Of a stretch of DNA of 64,000 nucleotides, positions 21,695 through 32,556 are shown one piece after another; positions within the stretch are counted from its first letter, which is position 1; each line of letters opens with the position of its first letter. The position numbers were made by a program, and so were the translations under genes. The notes under the pieces were generated by a model. It saw nothing but the letters and a program-made list of their open reading frames with translations. It ran no database searches and was not told where the DNA came from. Origin of the DNA: Fragum whitleyi. Taxonomy: Eukaryota; Mollusca; Bivalvia; Cardiida; Cardiidae. Location: NCBI GenBank assembly GCA_948146395.1, contig OX411548.1, forward strand, positions 64,747,020-64,811,019, in the 5' to 3' direction.

Positions 21695-22181
21695 CTACAA
21701 TGAAAAGTGATTTTCAAATTGCAGCCCTTGAAAGGAAGACCGAATTCCTGACTGTTAAAATCTTAATGAAGTAACATATGACAATAAAATATATGTATGA
21801 GAATTGAAATTTGATCTTTTTTTCATGAGAACAAACAAATTCTACAAACTGAGAAATATTGCTTTTAAAATTTATATACATTTTACATTGTTTTTTCTCT
21901 ATTGATTCTAAGCAACACTACAACCCTCATTTCTTTTTTAGCTAAGTATATACTGTAAAAGCTCTTATGCAACCCTGTCGTACTTTCAGAATCATTACAT
22001 TTCTACAAGAAGTGAATGGGGTTTATTGGAGGCTACAGACATCAAAAGTTGGCCAAAGCTCTCAAATGCCAGAGACTGCAAAGCGCTGATCAAATTTGAA
22101 GGTCATTCATAAATGAATACATGTATAGTTCACCAAAGTGTAAAAGTGGGGTTTACAGCTTTTAAGAATAATCCAGGTTAA

Positions 22182-22402
22182 CACTTTCCTGTTTTACAAA
22201 ATTTTGGACCTGTCCAAATTCAAAGGTTTTGCAGACGAAAATTTAAAGTGGATTTAATTTGAAAAATAACCATTCAGTAGGGTAGAAAACAATGTGGAAA
22301 AAGAAGAAATTGCTTGTCAGAAGCAATTTCTTCTTTTTTTCACAATGTTTTCTCAATCATAAAATCACAGGCACATAAAAAGCAGGGATTAAACATCAAA
22401 AC
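22182..22402. mobile_element. TTAA-MITE family T2, diverged copy
   Basis: TTAA at 22,178-22,181 is followed by CACTTTCCTGTTTTAC. The interior matches 40,443-40,662, including the hairpin AGAAATTGCTTGTCAGAAGC with its inverted arm. The right end is eroded. Confidence 0.65.
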
Positions 22403-22536
22403 AGAATCCCACTCACACCACAGGAAAACCCAATAAGCGAATCACCGCCTAGTCTATAAATAGCATTCTTGCACGAAACAAAAATTCGAGTGGTCTAGGA
22501 TTAGCATATAATTTCGCATTTAATAGATGTCTTTGA

Positions 22537-25245
22537 TTACCTGTTACCTGTTACCTGTTTCCTAGAGATCTTCTATAGGCTGTGGCCTCTTGGATCCATT
22601 TGTTCTGTTTGGTTTTGGCTGTCCGCTCCCGCCCCGTAACACTCGGAATAAAATTTATTTGGAGTAAATCTCCACACTTTATTTAAAATACTTTTAAAAC
22701 TATTTACAGTTTTGGTATTTACAAGTTCCTCAGGCAGTTTGTTCCAGTTGTCGATGATTCTGAATGAAAAGCTGTTTTTTCTCAGGTTAGTACGGCAGTG
22801 TTGTTTGTAGAGTTTGAGATTATGTCCTCGAGTCGGTCTTTTTACGGTTTCTTGGGTTTGTAGTACATCTTTTAAATTGATTTTGTCTATATTTTTCAAC
22901 ATCTTGTATGTTTGTATCATGTCTGCTCTCAATCTTCTATATTCCAATGTTGGAAGCCCTAATGTTTTTAATCTTTCTGGATAGCTTTTTTCTTTCAATT
23001 CTGGGAGTAATTTTGTTGCCCTTCTTTGGATTCTTTCAATTTTCAATTTATCTGTCTTATACATAGTTGACCAAACACAACTACCGTACTCAAGATGAGG
23101 TCTAACCAGGCTTTTATAAAGTATAAGAAACATTTCCTTATCTAGATATGAGAAGTTCCGTTTAATGATACCTAACATTCGATTGGCTTTCTTTACTTTC
23201 ATATCAATGTGGTCTCGGAACAAAAGCTTGTTGTCGATACAAATTCCTAGGTCTATTTCTGAGGAAGTTTCTAAAATTGTACTTCCAGATAACTTGTATT
23301 GACTGTTGGTGGATTTCCCAAGATGCAGATGCTTACATTTGTCTTTGTTAAATTCTAACTGCCAGATGGTTGACCAATTTTCTAGCGTGTCCAAGTCTGT
23401 TTGAAGTAGATTTTGCTCAGTGGTATTATTTACAGGGGCGAAGATTTTTGTATCGTCGGCAAATAATTTCGTTGTGTTTACTATATTATCTGGTAAGTCA
23501 TTGATGTATATGATGAACAATATCGGACCTAGAACACTTCCTTGTGGTATTCCACTTGTCACATCACAGAAATTTGATACTTTTCCATTTAATACTACCC
23601 TTTGTTTTCTACCTGTCAGGAAGCTTTCAATCCATTTTAGTAACTTTCCTTTAATTCCATATCCTTCTAATTTTTTGAGCAGTCTTTGGTGTGGCACGGT
23701 GTCAAATGCCTTCCGAAAGTCTAGGTAAATTACATCTACACTTTCATTTTTGTCTAAACTTTTAGTCCAGTCTTCAATTGTTTCTAATAATTGGGTAACA
23801 CAGGATTTACCTTTTCTGAATCCATGTTGATTTATTGCCAGCAAGTTGTTATGTTCTAGATAATTAGTTATTTCGTCTCGTATGATTTTTTCCATTATTT
23901 TACAAAGAATACTGGTTAAACTGATAGGACGATAGTTTCCTGGATCCATTTTTGAGCCTTTTTTAAATAATGGTGTAACATTTGATTGTTTCCAGATCAG
24001 TGGTAAGGATGATTCATTAAAGGATAAGTTGAAAATATGACTGATTGGTTTGGATATGTTGTCAATAGTTTCCAGTAGAAATTTGGGATGGATATTATCT
24101 GGACCAATACTTTTGCCTTCCTTTAGTTCTTTTAAGTATTTTGTGACAGTGTCTTCTGAAAACTTTATTTCCGTCAGTGTTTTGTTTGTTCTGGAGTTGA
24201 ACAAGGGAATATTTTGATTTTCACAAGTGAATACCTTCTTGAATTGGGTGTTCAGGATTTCTGCTTTTTCACTATTGTCTGTAATAATATTGCCTTTGTC
24301 ATCCTGTAAACTTGAAATTTCTTCGTTTATCTTTGTTTTTGATTGTACGAATTTCCAAAATCTTTTAGGGTTTGTTTTTAGGTTTTTGACGATGCTTTTT
24401 TCATATTCTTTCTTGGACTCTTTAACTTTTTTGGACGCTTCATATTTAGCAACGTTGTAGTTATGTCTAGTTTGGTCGTTTCTACAGTATAAGTACTTTT
24501 TCCATCTACTACGTTTGTGTTTAACTGCCTTGAGGGTTTCTGCGTTCATCCATGGTGTTCCAGGCTGTCCTGGGTTGAAATTGCTCTCCGGTATGTTTTC
24601 TTTAGATATATTGTATATTTTATCAGCAAATTTCTCCCAAGCCATCTGGACATTACAGTGGTTGAACTCTTGATCCCAGTTAATTTCATTGAGTGAGGAC
24701 CTGATTGTGTCGTAGTCTCCTTTATAGTAGTTTAGCTTAGTTATTTTTTCCCTAGAGTTGTTTTGTTTCTGTGTAATTAGATTGAATTCAATGACTTCAT
24801 GATCACTTTTACCAAGTGGTGCTTCTTGATTCACATCTTCTATCATTTCTTTTACATTTGTAAGAATAAGATCCAGAATGTTTGATGAAGTGCCATCTCT
24901 GTGCCTTGTTGGTCTTTTAATATGCTGGTACAGATAGTTTGATTGTATCATATTCAGGAATTTTGTTGTTATATGGTTTTGTCCTTCATTACTTCTTTCT
25001 ATTTCCCAGTTTATGTTTCCATAGTTAAAATCTCCCATGTACAGTACTAGTTCATAGTGAATATTATTAATTTTATTTTTGGAAAGGATATCTTTGAGTT
25101 CGTTTAAGGCTTCTTCCGATGAGGCACTAGGACTGCGATAGATGCAGGAAATCAAGATATTTTGGTCTTCTATTTTAATGCCTGCTTGAGCATATTCAAT
25201 AAATTTTGTAGTTTTTTCTTCTATGTTGTAGGTAATATTCTATTT
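22537..25245 (-). mobile_element. 5'-truncated CR1/jockey-group LINE
   Basis: One long open reading frame encodes the C-terminal part of an endonuclease and a full reverse transcriptase. After the stop the element ends in a heptamer tail, about three copies of CAGGTAA (on the plus strand TTACCTG, 22,537-22,559). Short 3' tandem repeats with no poly(A) are typical of CR1/L2-type LINEs. The 5' edge is about 25,240: an in-frame TAG at 25,240-25,242 precedes the first homologous residues. ORF1 and the N-terminal endonuclease are missing. It lies on the same strand as PITHD1, upstream of its first coding exon. Confidence 0.88.
22573..25155 (-). CDS. LINE endonuclease (partial) and reverse transcriptase
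   Basis: About 860 codons without a stop. The frame remains open upstream to 25,239 and there is no genuine initiator: the codon at 25,155 is TTG, so this is an internal part of a longer ORF2. Apurinic-type endonuclease landmarks are IYRSP (5-9), GDFN (41-44) and SDH (117-119). Reverse-transcriptase landmarks are GPDNIHPKFL (351-360), PGNYRPISLTS (405-415), YLDFRKAFD (477-485, first catalytic Asp), GIPQGSVLGP (535-544) and FADD (565-568, catalytic pair). The C-terminal WNKLPEELV block is common in the CR1/jockey group. The enzyme would copy LINE RNA at a nicked target. All reverse-transcriptase catalytic residues are present, so the copy is young, but 5' truncation should make it inactive. 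Confidence 0.9.
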   Translation of the reverse strand: MISCIYRSPSASSEEALNELKDILSKNKINNIHYELVLYMGDFNYGNINWEIERSNEGQNHITTKFLNMIQSNYLYQHIKRPTRHRDGTSSNILDLILTNVKEMIEDVNQEAPLGKSDHEVIEFNLITQKQNNSREKITKLNYYKGDYDTIRSSLNEINWDQEFNHCNVQMAWEKFADKIYNISKENIPESNFNPGQPGTPWMNAETLKAVKHKRSRWKKYLYCRNDQTRHNYNVAKYEASKKVKESKKEYEKSIVKNLKTNPKRFWKFVQSKTKINEEISSLQDDKGNIITDNSEKAEILNTQFKKVFTCENQNIPLFNSRTNKTLTEIKFSEDTVTKYLKELKEGKSIGPDNIHPKFLLETIDNISKPISHIFNLSFNESSLPLIWKQSNVTPLFKKGSKMDPGNYRPISLTSILCKIMEKIIRDEITNYLEHNNLLAINQHGFRKGKSCVTQLLETIEDWTKSLDKNESVDVIYLDFRKAFDTVPHQRLLKKLEGYGIKGKLLKWIESFLTGRKQRVVLNGKVSNFCDVTSGIPQGSVLGPILFIIYINDLPDNIVNTTKLFADDTKIFAPVNNTTEQNLLQTDLDTLENWSTIWQLEFNKDKCKHLHLGKSTNSQYKLSGSTILETSSEIDLGICIDNKLLFRDHIDMKVKKANRMLGIIKRNFSYLDKEMFLILYKSLVRPHLEYGSCVWSTMYKTDKLKIERIQRRATKLLPELKEKSYPERLKTLGLPTLEYRRLRADMIQTYKMLKNIDKINLKDVLQTQETVKRPTRGHNLKLYKQHCRTNLRKNSFSFRIIDNWNKLPEELVNTKTVNSFKSILNKVWRFTPNKFYSECYGAGADSQNQTEQMDPRGHSL

Positions 25246-26926
25246 GTATAGAATTCTTGAACAGTGCCATTTTCAAAATGCACAGTTGTCAAGCGGAGGT
25301 AAGTCTTGTAAAAAAGAAAATTGAACCAAAGCCGATACTCCTTTTATGAAAAGCTATTAACAACTGACAGGATTGTTCTCACGTAGTGCTAACACTGGGT
25401 GACGTAGAAACGTCACCCAAAATGAGTTTGGTTCTGAAAGACTGAATAATTGCTCCAATAGGCACAATTGAATAAGATATGATACACAATTTGAATCAAA
25501 ATTTATCCCTGAGATATTCTCAAATCAGTAGAAGTAGCTGTTTTCTAATGACATCATTTGATTACCGTTTAAGTCTATTGTTTTTTATGCTTTTTGGTAC
25601 CAACTTTCTTTCCAATAAAACTTTAGAAATGCTTGTTTGTTAAAGTTGATGTACTCTCATTATAAATTAAAACTAAGTAAAATAATAATATAGAATGTTT
25701 TAGATAATCTCTCAATATAATTAAAATGTGAAACAATAATAAAAAATTTAATGCATTCCGAAAATTTAGTGTAGGATAATCTTGTAATTTAATTTTAAAA
25801 ATTTCCAAAACCACAACTGAAAGACTAAACAAGCCGGGAAAAGTGCGAGCCTCGTTTTGACTTTGATTTCCGGTTACAGAAGCAGATCACTTTTCATTTT
25901 GTGTTTTATTTTCTATTCAAGGATATAGACAAAGGAATCATAGTTAGATAGAATTTGACGAAAACTTGTTAAGGTATTTTATTTACTTCATTAAAGTAAC
26001 TGTCATCAATCTAGTCTAATCCTTCATGTGTCCAAATAAGTTGCAAAGTGTTGTTGCTAACGACGCTATCCATTCTTTTGTAGTGGGTGGGGCGAGCTCA
26101 TTTTGTTTCACATGTTTGTAAACTGCAGAATGAGCCTTTTGTTAAAGTAAACAGAACAAGACAAATGATTAAAGTACTGTGGTTTGAAATTGATCTAGGT
26201 CACCTCCACAGTGTTGTTAAAAGTGCATGCAGACTCAAAAACTGTTTGCTTGTATCTTGTCGATTTGGCCCTTCTTATCAAACAATTATCAAATTCATAC
26301 ACTTTATTTTCACGTGACTGTGTCCCATAACTGGTATACTTTTTTTTTTTTTTTTTTTTAAAGTAAGTTTTATATGGAGAAATATTCAAAGATACTGGTG
26401 CTATTTCTTTTTAAAAGTGTTAATGTAGAAAAATTGATGAATATATCTGTCATTAATACAAAAAAGTGGCAATCTTTTGTTTTTGACTTCCAAACTAAAC
26501 AAGAAGCAAAAGATAAATTCACCCTCACACATGCTTAGGGTCTGAACGTTCACGCCCCCTGTATTACCTTAGCTGCCTTGTAAAAATCATGTCTGGACCC
26601 ATAATTCACCTGACCATTCAGAAGGGGCGAATTGACAAGACAATCAATTGATATGATTAGAAAAGCCACCTGGGTTATTCTGTTGCAGAAATCTTAAATT
26701 TCAGTTTGTCCTGGGCAATCTTTGAGTTTGGATTTGACTGTTCATATGACATTTCAAACCTAACAAACTAGTCTGATAATACCTGTTTATCATGATGTGG
26801 GTATGTGTGCTGATTAAACTTTTAAGGGGTTGAAAACACAGGTAAAAAGGTAAATCATGGGGTCATAAGTTTGATTCTCGGAAGCAGGGCATATAGTGTT
26901 ATGACCTTACTGATTAATGAAAGGTT
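25246..26926. other. intergenic; possible PITHD1 upstream region
   Basis: Between the LINE and a pearl-like element. I see an ETS-like AACCGGAAAT (minus strand, near 25,868-25,877), a 19-nt T run at about 26,341-26,359 and no coding signal. If PITHD1 has a non-coding first exon, it could start here; this is inference only. Confidence 0.3.
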
Positions 26927-27545
26927 TAAGCTCGCCCGGGACAAAAGTCTTGGAAGAGCTATTGTCATACCCTGGGAAGTCGGCGTCAGCGTCGGTGTCC
27001 GCAGTAGGTAAAAGTTTTTTTTATTTCTATCAATATTTATCCTAGAGGCTCAATATTTTACATAAACACTCATTAGGGTATAGGACCAATGTCAAAATGA
27101 TAGGCTTTTATGTGAGAGACAAAGTGCCTTGATGTTTTGACCTTGACTTTGACCTTTTTTGAACTTACGAAAGCTTTTACTAAAAACCTTTCTTATATTT
27201 TCTAATTGCTTTTACCTAGGGACATCATTACTTCATTTATGCACTCACCACATGAAATGCTTACTCAGAGACCAAGTGCCTTGACCTTTTGACCTTGACT
27301 TTGTATGGACTCAGAAAAACTTTAACCAAAAACTTTAACCAAAAAAACTTTAAACTTACTAATATTTTTGGAATGATTTTACCTAGGGACATCATTTCCT
27401 CATATACACAGTCACTACCTGATAGGCTTTAACTGGTTTCCAAGGTCCTTGACATTTTGACCTTGACCTTTTATTGACTTAGATAAACTTTTACCAAAAA
27501 CTTTAACCGAAAAAACTTTAACCTTGCTTATATTTTCTGATTGTT

Positions 27546-28637
27546 AGCTCCACTGGCCGAAGGCCAGCGAGCTATTGTCATGGCGGAGAGTCTGTTGTGC
27601 GTCCCTGTGTGCGTCCGTGCATGCGTCCATCCGTGCGTCCATCCTTGCGTCAACTTTTTCTTTAAACATCTTCTCCTCCCAAACCAATGGGTGGATTTTA
27701 AGAAACTTGGTAGAAATGATCCTTGGGTGGCCCCCTTCTTAAATTGTTCAAAGAATTTTGATTGGCCCCCAAATATGGGCGTGGCAGGGCGTGGCATTTT
27801 TTCGCTTTGAAATCTTTAAAAATCTTCTCCTCCCAAACCATTGGGCTGATTTCAATGAAACTTGGCATGGATGTTCCCTGGGTGACCCTTTACTTAAATT
27901 GTTCAAGAAATTTTGATTAGCCCATAAATATGGGCGTGGCAGGGCGGGGCTTATTTTGAGCCCGAAATCTTTGAACCCGATTTCAAAGAAACTTTAACAG
28001 AATGTTCCTTGGGTGACCCTTTACTTAAATTGTTCAAGAAATTTTGACTGGTCCATAAATATGGGCGTGCCAGGGCGGGGCTTATTTTGAGCCCGAAATC
28101 TTTGAATGACATCTCCTCCTGAACTACTGGGCCGATTTCAATGAAACTTTATCAGAATGTTCCTTGGGTGACCCTTTACTTAAATTGTTCAAAAAAATTT
28201 GATTGGTCCATTAATATGGGCGTGGCAGGGCGGGGCTTATATTGAGGCCAAAATCTTTGAACGATATCTCCTCCGGAACCACTCAGCCAATTTCAATGAA
28301 ACTTTACTAGAATGTTTCTTGGGTGACTATTTACTTAAATTGTTCAAGAAATAATGTTTGGTCCATAAATATGGGCATGTCAGGTGGGGCCTATTTTGAG
28401 CCTGAAATCTTTGAACGACATCTTCTGAACCTTATGTTTTAATAAGATTTGTCAAGGGTTGCAGGTTCATTGTGATTCAGTATTTTGGTGCAATATGGAC
28501 CAGAACCATTTAATCATTACTAAATAGGTCTTAGGAGATTGTATGTTAATGTATTCATTTAAAGTAAGCTTTATTTTACGAAAGTCTAAAGATTTTAAAG
28601 CCAGTGGAGCGATACAGGCCCTCTTGGGCCTCTTGTT
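27546..28637 (+). mobile_element. pearl-like element, family P1, copy 3
   Basis: It runs from AGCTCCACTGGCCG to GCCAGTGGAG, hairpin AGGCCCTCTTGGGCCT and CTTGTT, with a GTCC/GTGC microsatellite at about 27,600-27,650 and about four cores. The neighbouring repeat unit at 28,801-28,830 (TTTTCTGATTGTTTTACTTA) is an uninterrupted version of the target. It shows insertion between T residues with no target duplication, as expected for Helitron/Helentron-type integration. Confidence 0.8.
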
Positions 28638-29273
28638 TTACTTAGGGACATCATTACTTCATAAACACACTCACTAGATGATAGGCTTTCATTGGTTACC
28701 AAAGTCCTTGACTTTTGACTTTCACCTTGACCTTTTATGGACCTAAACTTTAAAAACTTTAACCAAAAAAACTTTAACCAAAAAACTTAAACCTTGCTTA
28801 TATTTTCTGATTGTTTTACTTAGGGACATCATTACTTCCTAAACACTCTCACTAGATGATAGGCTTTCACCAGAGACCAAGCTCCTTGAAATTTTGACCT
28901 TGACTTTTTTTTGGACTTAAAAAAAATTTAACACAAAACTTTAACCTTGCTTATATTTTCTAAGTGCTTATACCTATGGTCATTATACCTAATATCCTTA
29001 CTCAACAGGTGAGATTGTTAAGGCTTATCCTGTGATCGAATCCCTTGACTTTGTGACCTAGACTTTTGAATCTTTAGCATATTGCTTTAAACTTGCATAT
29101 TTTTTTTTTTTGAATGCTTACAGCTAGAACAATTTACTTCACGAATGTGATGATTAGGTGAACAACCTTTTAATTAATACAATGAAATTCAATTTGTAAC
29201 TTCATCAGGCTATAGGCTTTCTTTTTACCTAACCTTTTACATGTAGTTGAATTAAAACAAAAAATTCTTTTTA

Positions 29274-29404
29274 TGCCCCCGTATCGAGAGATCGGGGCAT
29301 ATTGTTTTACTCATGTCTGTCTGTCTGTCCGTCGGTCTGTCCAAAAACTTAACCGAAAACTTAACCTTTACCTTATTGAGAGATCGCTGTTACGGGGGCA
29401 TTCA
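29274..29404. mobile_element. small MITE with ATGCCCCCGTA ends
   Basis: ATGCCCCCGTATCGAGAGAT at the left and GAGAGATCGCTGTTACGGGG at the right. The outer 11 bp are inverted copies. A (GTCT) run lies inside. Confidence 0.55.
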
Positions 29405-29901
29405 TGTTTCACAAACACATCTTGTTTATATTTCTTTTTTACTTCTAAATCAGACTGATATATCTATTGGATCATGGACTTTAGGGTAAACAATTTTATA
29501 TTGAACATAGATCTTTGGTCAAGTGCTGTTTATGACAAGCAGCAGTTTGGGTGAGCTATGTTGTCAGCTGACAAGTCTTGTTGTAATGTTATCATTATTT
29601 TATTATAAATATTTTGCCCTCCATGTTGGTAGCCTTGATCACACTGTCAACAATTCAGTGGCTTTTAAATATTTTTAAGAGTCTGATTGTCCATGCAGGG
29701 TTTAGTCTGACTTCAATAAAACAGGGTCCAAAAGGACTCAATAATAGGGATCTTAAGGGTCCTTTATTAAAATTCATGAGTCCCTGCTTAAAATTTGGAC
29801 TATTTCTTATAAGCATTTTACATAGTTAATATGAATTTAGAGCTATTCCCTGGTAAAAGGATCAAGATAGTATTGGATATAAATTGAGCATTTGGGGCTC
29901 T

Positions 29902-29955
29902 ACTTCAGGAAAGAATTGAAGACTGTTTAAAGCAGTCTTCAATTCTTTTCTGAAG
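29902..29955. repeat. hairpin, family G, copy 1
   Basis: ACTTCAGGAAAGAATTGAAG plus ACTG, a 7-nt loop and its inverted copy with one mismatch. Same family as 43,512-43,570. Confidence 0.7.
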
Positions 29956-30439
29956 TTGGTCCCAAGAGGGTCCTAAGGACTCACATCAGATAGTTTTGAG
30001 GGTCCTGGCTACATATTTATGAGTCTCAGACTCAGAAAACCTGAGTCCCCTAAAACCCTGTCCATGGACAAGAAACAAGCACAAACAGGCTTGTCCGTAT
30101 CTAAAACCTACTTGTCCTTTGAATTTTGAAGAGTCTGCAAAATATTGAAAACAAAATTAATGTTTCTATAAAAACTAAAAGCATCCTAGAATAAGCTTTC
30201 TGTTGACACGAGATTACATGGAATCTTAGAAAACGGCTAACTTTTTAAGAAAATATTTTTCTTTCGAGATTTTTTCACTTGTCTACAGACAACCTAGCCA
30301 TGAAAATCTGCTTGTCAGTGCAGCTTAATGAACAAGTTTGACAACTCCGGCAGCTTTTTTCAGAACCACTGCAATCATCAAAAAATATTTTAGTCTCATT
30401 GTTATTCTCCTCATGCAACAATATACTTGCTGGCATAAG

Positions 30440-30610
30440 TCTCGCACAAATGGGTAGTTTATCATAAACCTATGTCGGTTAGCAGGTGGAGTCTTGGAAA
30501 GGATATAAAGTGAGAGAAATACCAGGAATCCATTGATGCGTGATCCTGATACAAAGTATGAACAAAACCCTGTCCAAAGCGGTTTTAATCTCAATTCAAA
30601 GCTGAATTTA
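30440..30610 (+). mobile_element. tRNA-derived SINE, diverged copy
   Basis: ATAAACCTATGTCGG, AGCAGGTGGAG, GAGAGAAATACCAGGAATCC and AAAGCGGTTTTAA match the family body and tail. Confidence 0.6.
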
Positions 30611-31768
30611 ATCTGTTCCAAGATTTTTTTTTTCAATCCTTAACTATCTTCAGTCAACCATGCTCACCAATGCTCACCTGAGCAAGTGGCCAGCGACTCC
30701 AAATAAATTTTGTCAAATTATATATCAGGTATGAATTTTCATTGGCAAAATTGATTACAAAAAATTGAATTTCGTACTACACCTGTGTAAAGGGTTGAAC
30801 AAAGTATTTAAAGTGACTACCATTTGAAATCTCAAACGGTAGAGCAGCTCATCAAATCACAAAGTTTGATATCATGGGTAACTCTAGTTGTTCCAACTTT
30901 GTCTAATCCCATTTGGTCTAAAAGTTGAATTCCCATTAGGTCTAAAAGCCATATTTTTGATTAATTCCCTTTTGGTTTAACAGTTCATTTACTAATTTTA
31001 AAAATAATAATGTTTTATATAATGTATACGGGTATCTATATATTTTTTAATTATATCATAAAAAAGAAGAGTGTAATGGGTTCAACGCCAGGAAAGGCAT
31101 GGTAACAAAATAAATGTCTTTGGCATGAGACATTAAACTGTATTTTGATGCTTTGCACTTGGGGTTCTTTTTATGTCTAGGGGAAGGAGTCCCTTAATTA
31201 TGGAAAAATTTGTCAAATTAGCTGTTAAAGAAGGAAAAATGCATTTATTGCACAGTATTGTCTGACACTTACTGCATTAGCTTGATTGACAAAAAAGAAA
31301 AGGGCATTTTGTACAAACGACTTGCAAGATTTTGTGGGTGTTTATGTTTACACTTTGATCTAGTAAAGTCATTGGATTAAGTTATTATGCTTTTAAGTTC
31401 TTGTTGATCACAAGTTTATCCCTGAATATCTAGGTTAATCTGGAATTCCTAAATCAATTTCAAAATAGCATTCAAGACTATAAAAATGATATGTACTATG
31501 AGGTCATTGTAAAAAACTGGTTCAACACTTACTATTATCATGGTGGGGAATTGCTTGACACAAATTTTTCAATATTTTATTTTCAACAATTTTGTAAATA
31601 CTTGACAGATTTGAAAAAAAAATTCGAAATAGACATTGCGAAAAAATACAATAAATAGCTTGGTGTGGAAGATTTTTTAAAAAATCTGTGGATAAAACGT
31701 TATAGACAACCATGTAAGTTTTTATATTACCGAAAGGTTGTAGAACTATTATGGGTGTACTTCCTTAA

Positions 31769-31975
31769 CCCTTTGCTGTTTAATCCCTGCTTTGTACGTG
31801 CCTGTGATTTTATGATTGAGAAAACATTGTGAAAAAGGAAGAAAATGCTCCTGGCAAGCAATTTCTTCTTTTTCCACATTTCTCTATCCTACTGAATGGT
31901 TAAATTAAATTTAAATTTTCGTCTGCATAACCTTTGAATTTGGACAGGTCCAAAATTTTGTATAACAGGAAAGGG
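31769..31975. mobile_element. TTAA-MITE family T2
   Basis: TTAA (31,765-31,768), CCCTTTGCTGTTTAATCCC at the left end, ACAGGAAAGGG at the right end, then TTAT (a decayed TTAA). Reverse orientation relative to 40,443. Confidence 0.75.
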
Positions 31976-32311
31976 TTATGGTGTATACTATGGTAAGTGT
32001 GGACAATAAAGCTTAGCTGAAGTGCAAACAAATGATTGCCAAAACTGTTTACTTTATGGAAATTTTGTATAGTTTGTTTGAAGTGCCATTGCAATACTAG
32101 ACACAAAATTTAAATGAATTTGACAACATTAAGTTATTTTATTGTCTAGGATACAAAGACAAAGTCTGTCTTCCATGAGATTTAATTGGTTGTGCATCTT
32201 TATTTTTCTTCATATCAACACATGTCATGCTGAATGACACCAAATTGGAAAATTTCTTTAAAATCATAATGCTGAAAACATTGGATGCATTTATTCAGAG
32301 TCATATATTAA

Positions 32312-32552
32312 CCCTTGTCATGCTGAATAAAAAGTCTTGGCAAAATTGTTACAAAATCAAAGTGCTCAAAGCACTGAATGCACTAAATATGAGTTGGTGT
32401 CCTTTTTGAAGATTAAGATTTTAAGTTTTTCTAAATGCAATAAAAGGAAGTACAGGTGGTAAAGACAAAGATCAGACTGCATAATGTGCAGACTGATGTT
32501 TGTCTATAGCTACTGCCAAAGCAGTAATGTTCCGGATTCAGCATGACAAGGG
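32312..32552. mobile_element. TTAA-MITE family T1
   Basis: CCCTTGTCATGCTGAA and its inverted copy TTCAGCATGACAAGGG, each flanked by TTAA (32,308-32,311 and 32,553-32,556). Contains TGCACATTATGC-like and AGCTACTGCCAAAGCAG words as in other copies. Confidence 0.85.
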
Positions 32553-32556
32553 TTAA

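Larger units (their letters stand above)
26927..29585 (+). mobile_element. pearl-like element, family P6, with nested insertions
   Basis: It starts near AAGCTCGCCCGGGACAAAAG and GAGCTATTGTCATACCC. It then has about six tandem units of roughly 165-175 bp (landmarks TTATATTTTCTGATTGTTTT, AGGGACATCATTACTTC, TTGACCTTGACC) and ends near CAGCTGACAAGTCTTGTTG. A P1 element (27,546-28,637) and a TGCCCCCGT-ended MITE (29,274-29,404) interrupt it. Confidence 0.55.
29586..31768. other. intergenic with repeat fragments
   Basis: It contains a hairpin (29,902-29,955), a degraded ACTTGTCC-rich hAT-like remnant (30,055-30,345) and a SINE (30,440-30,610). No gene signal. Confidence 0.4.
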
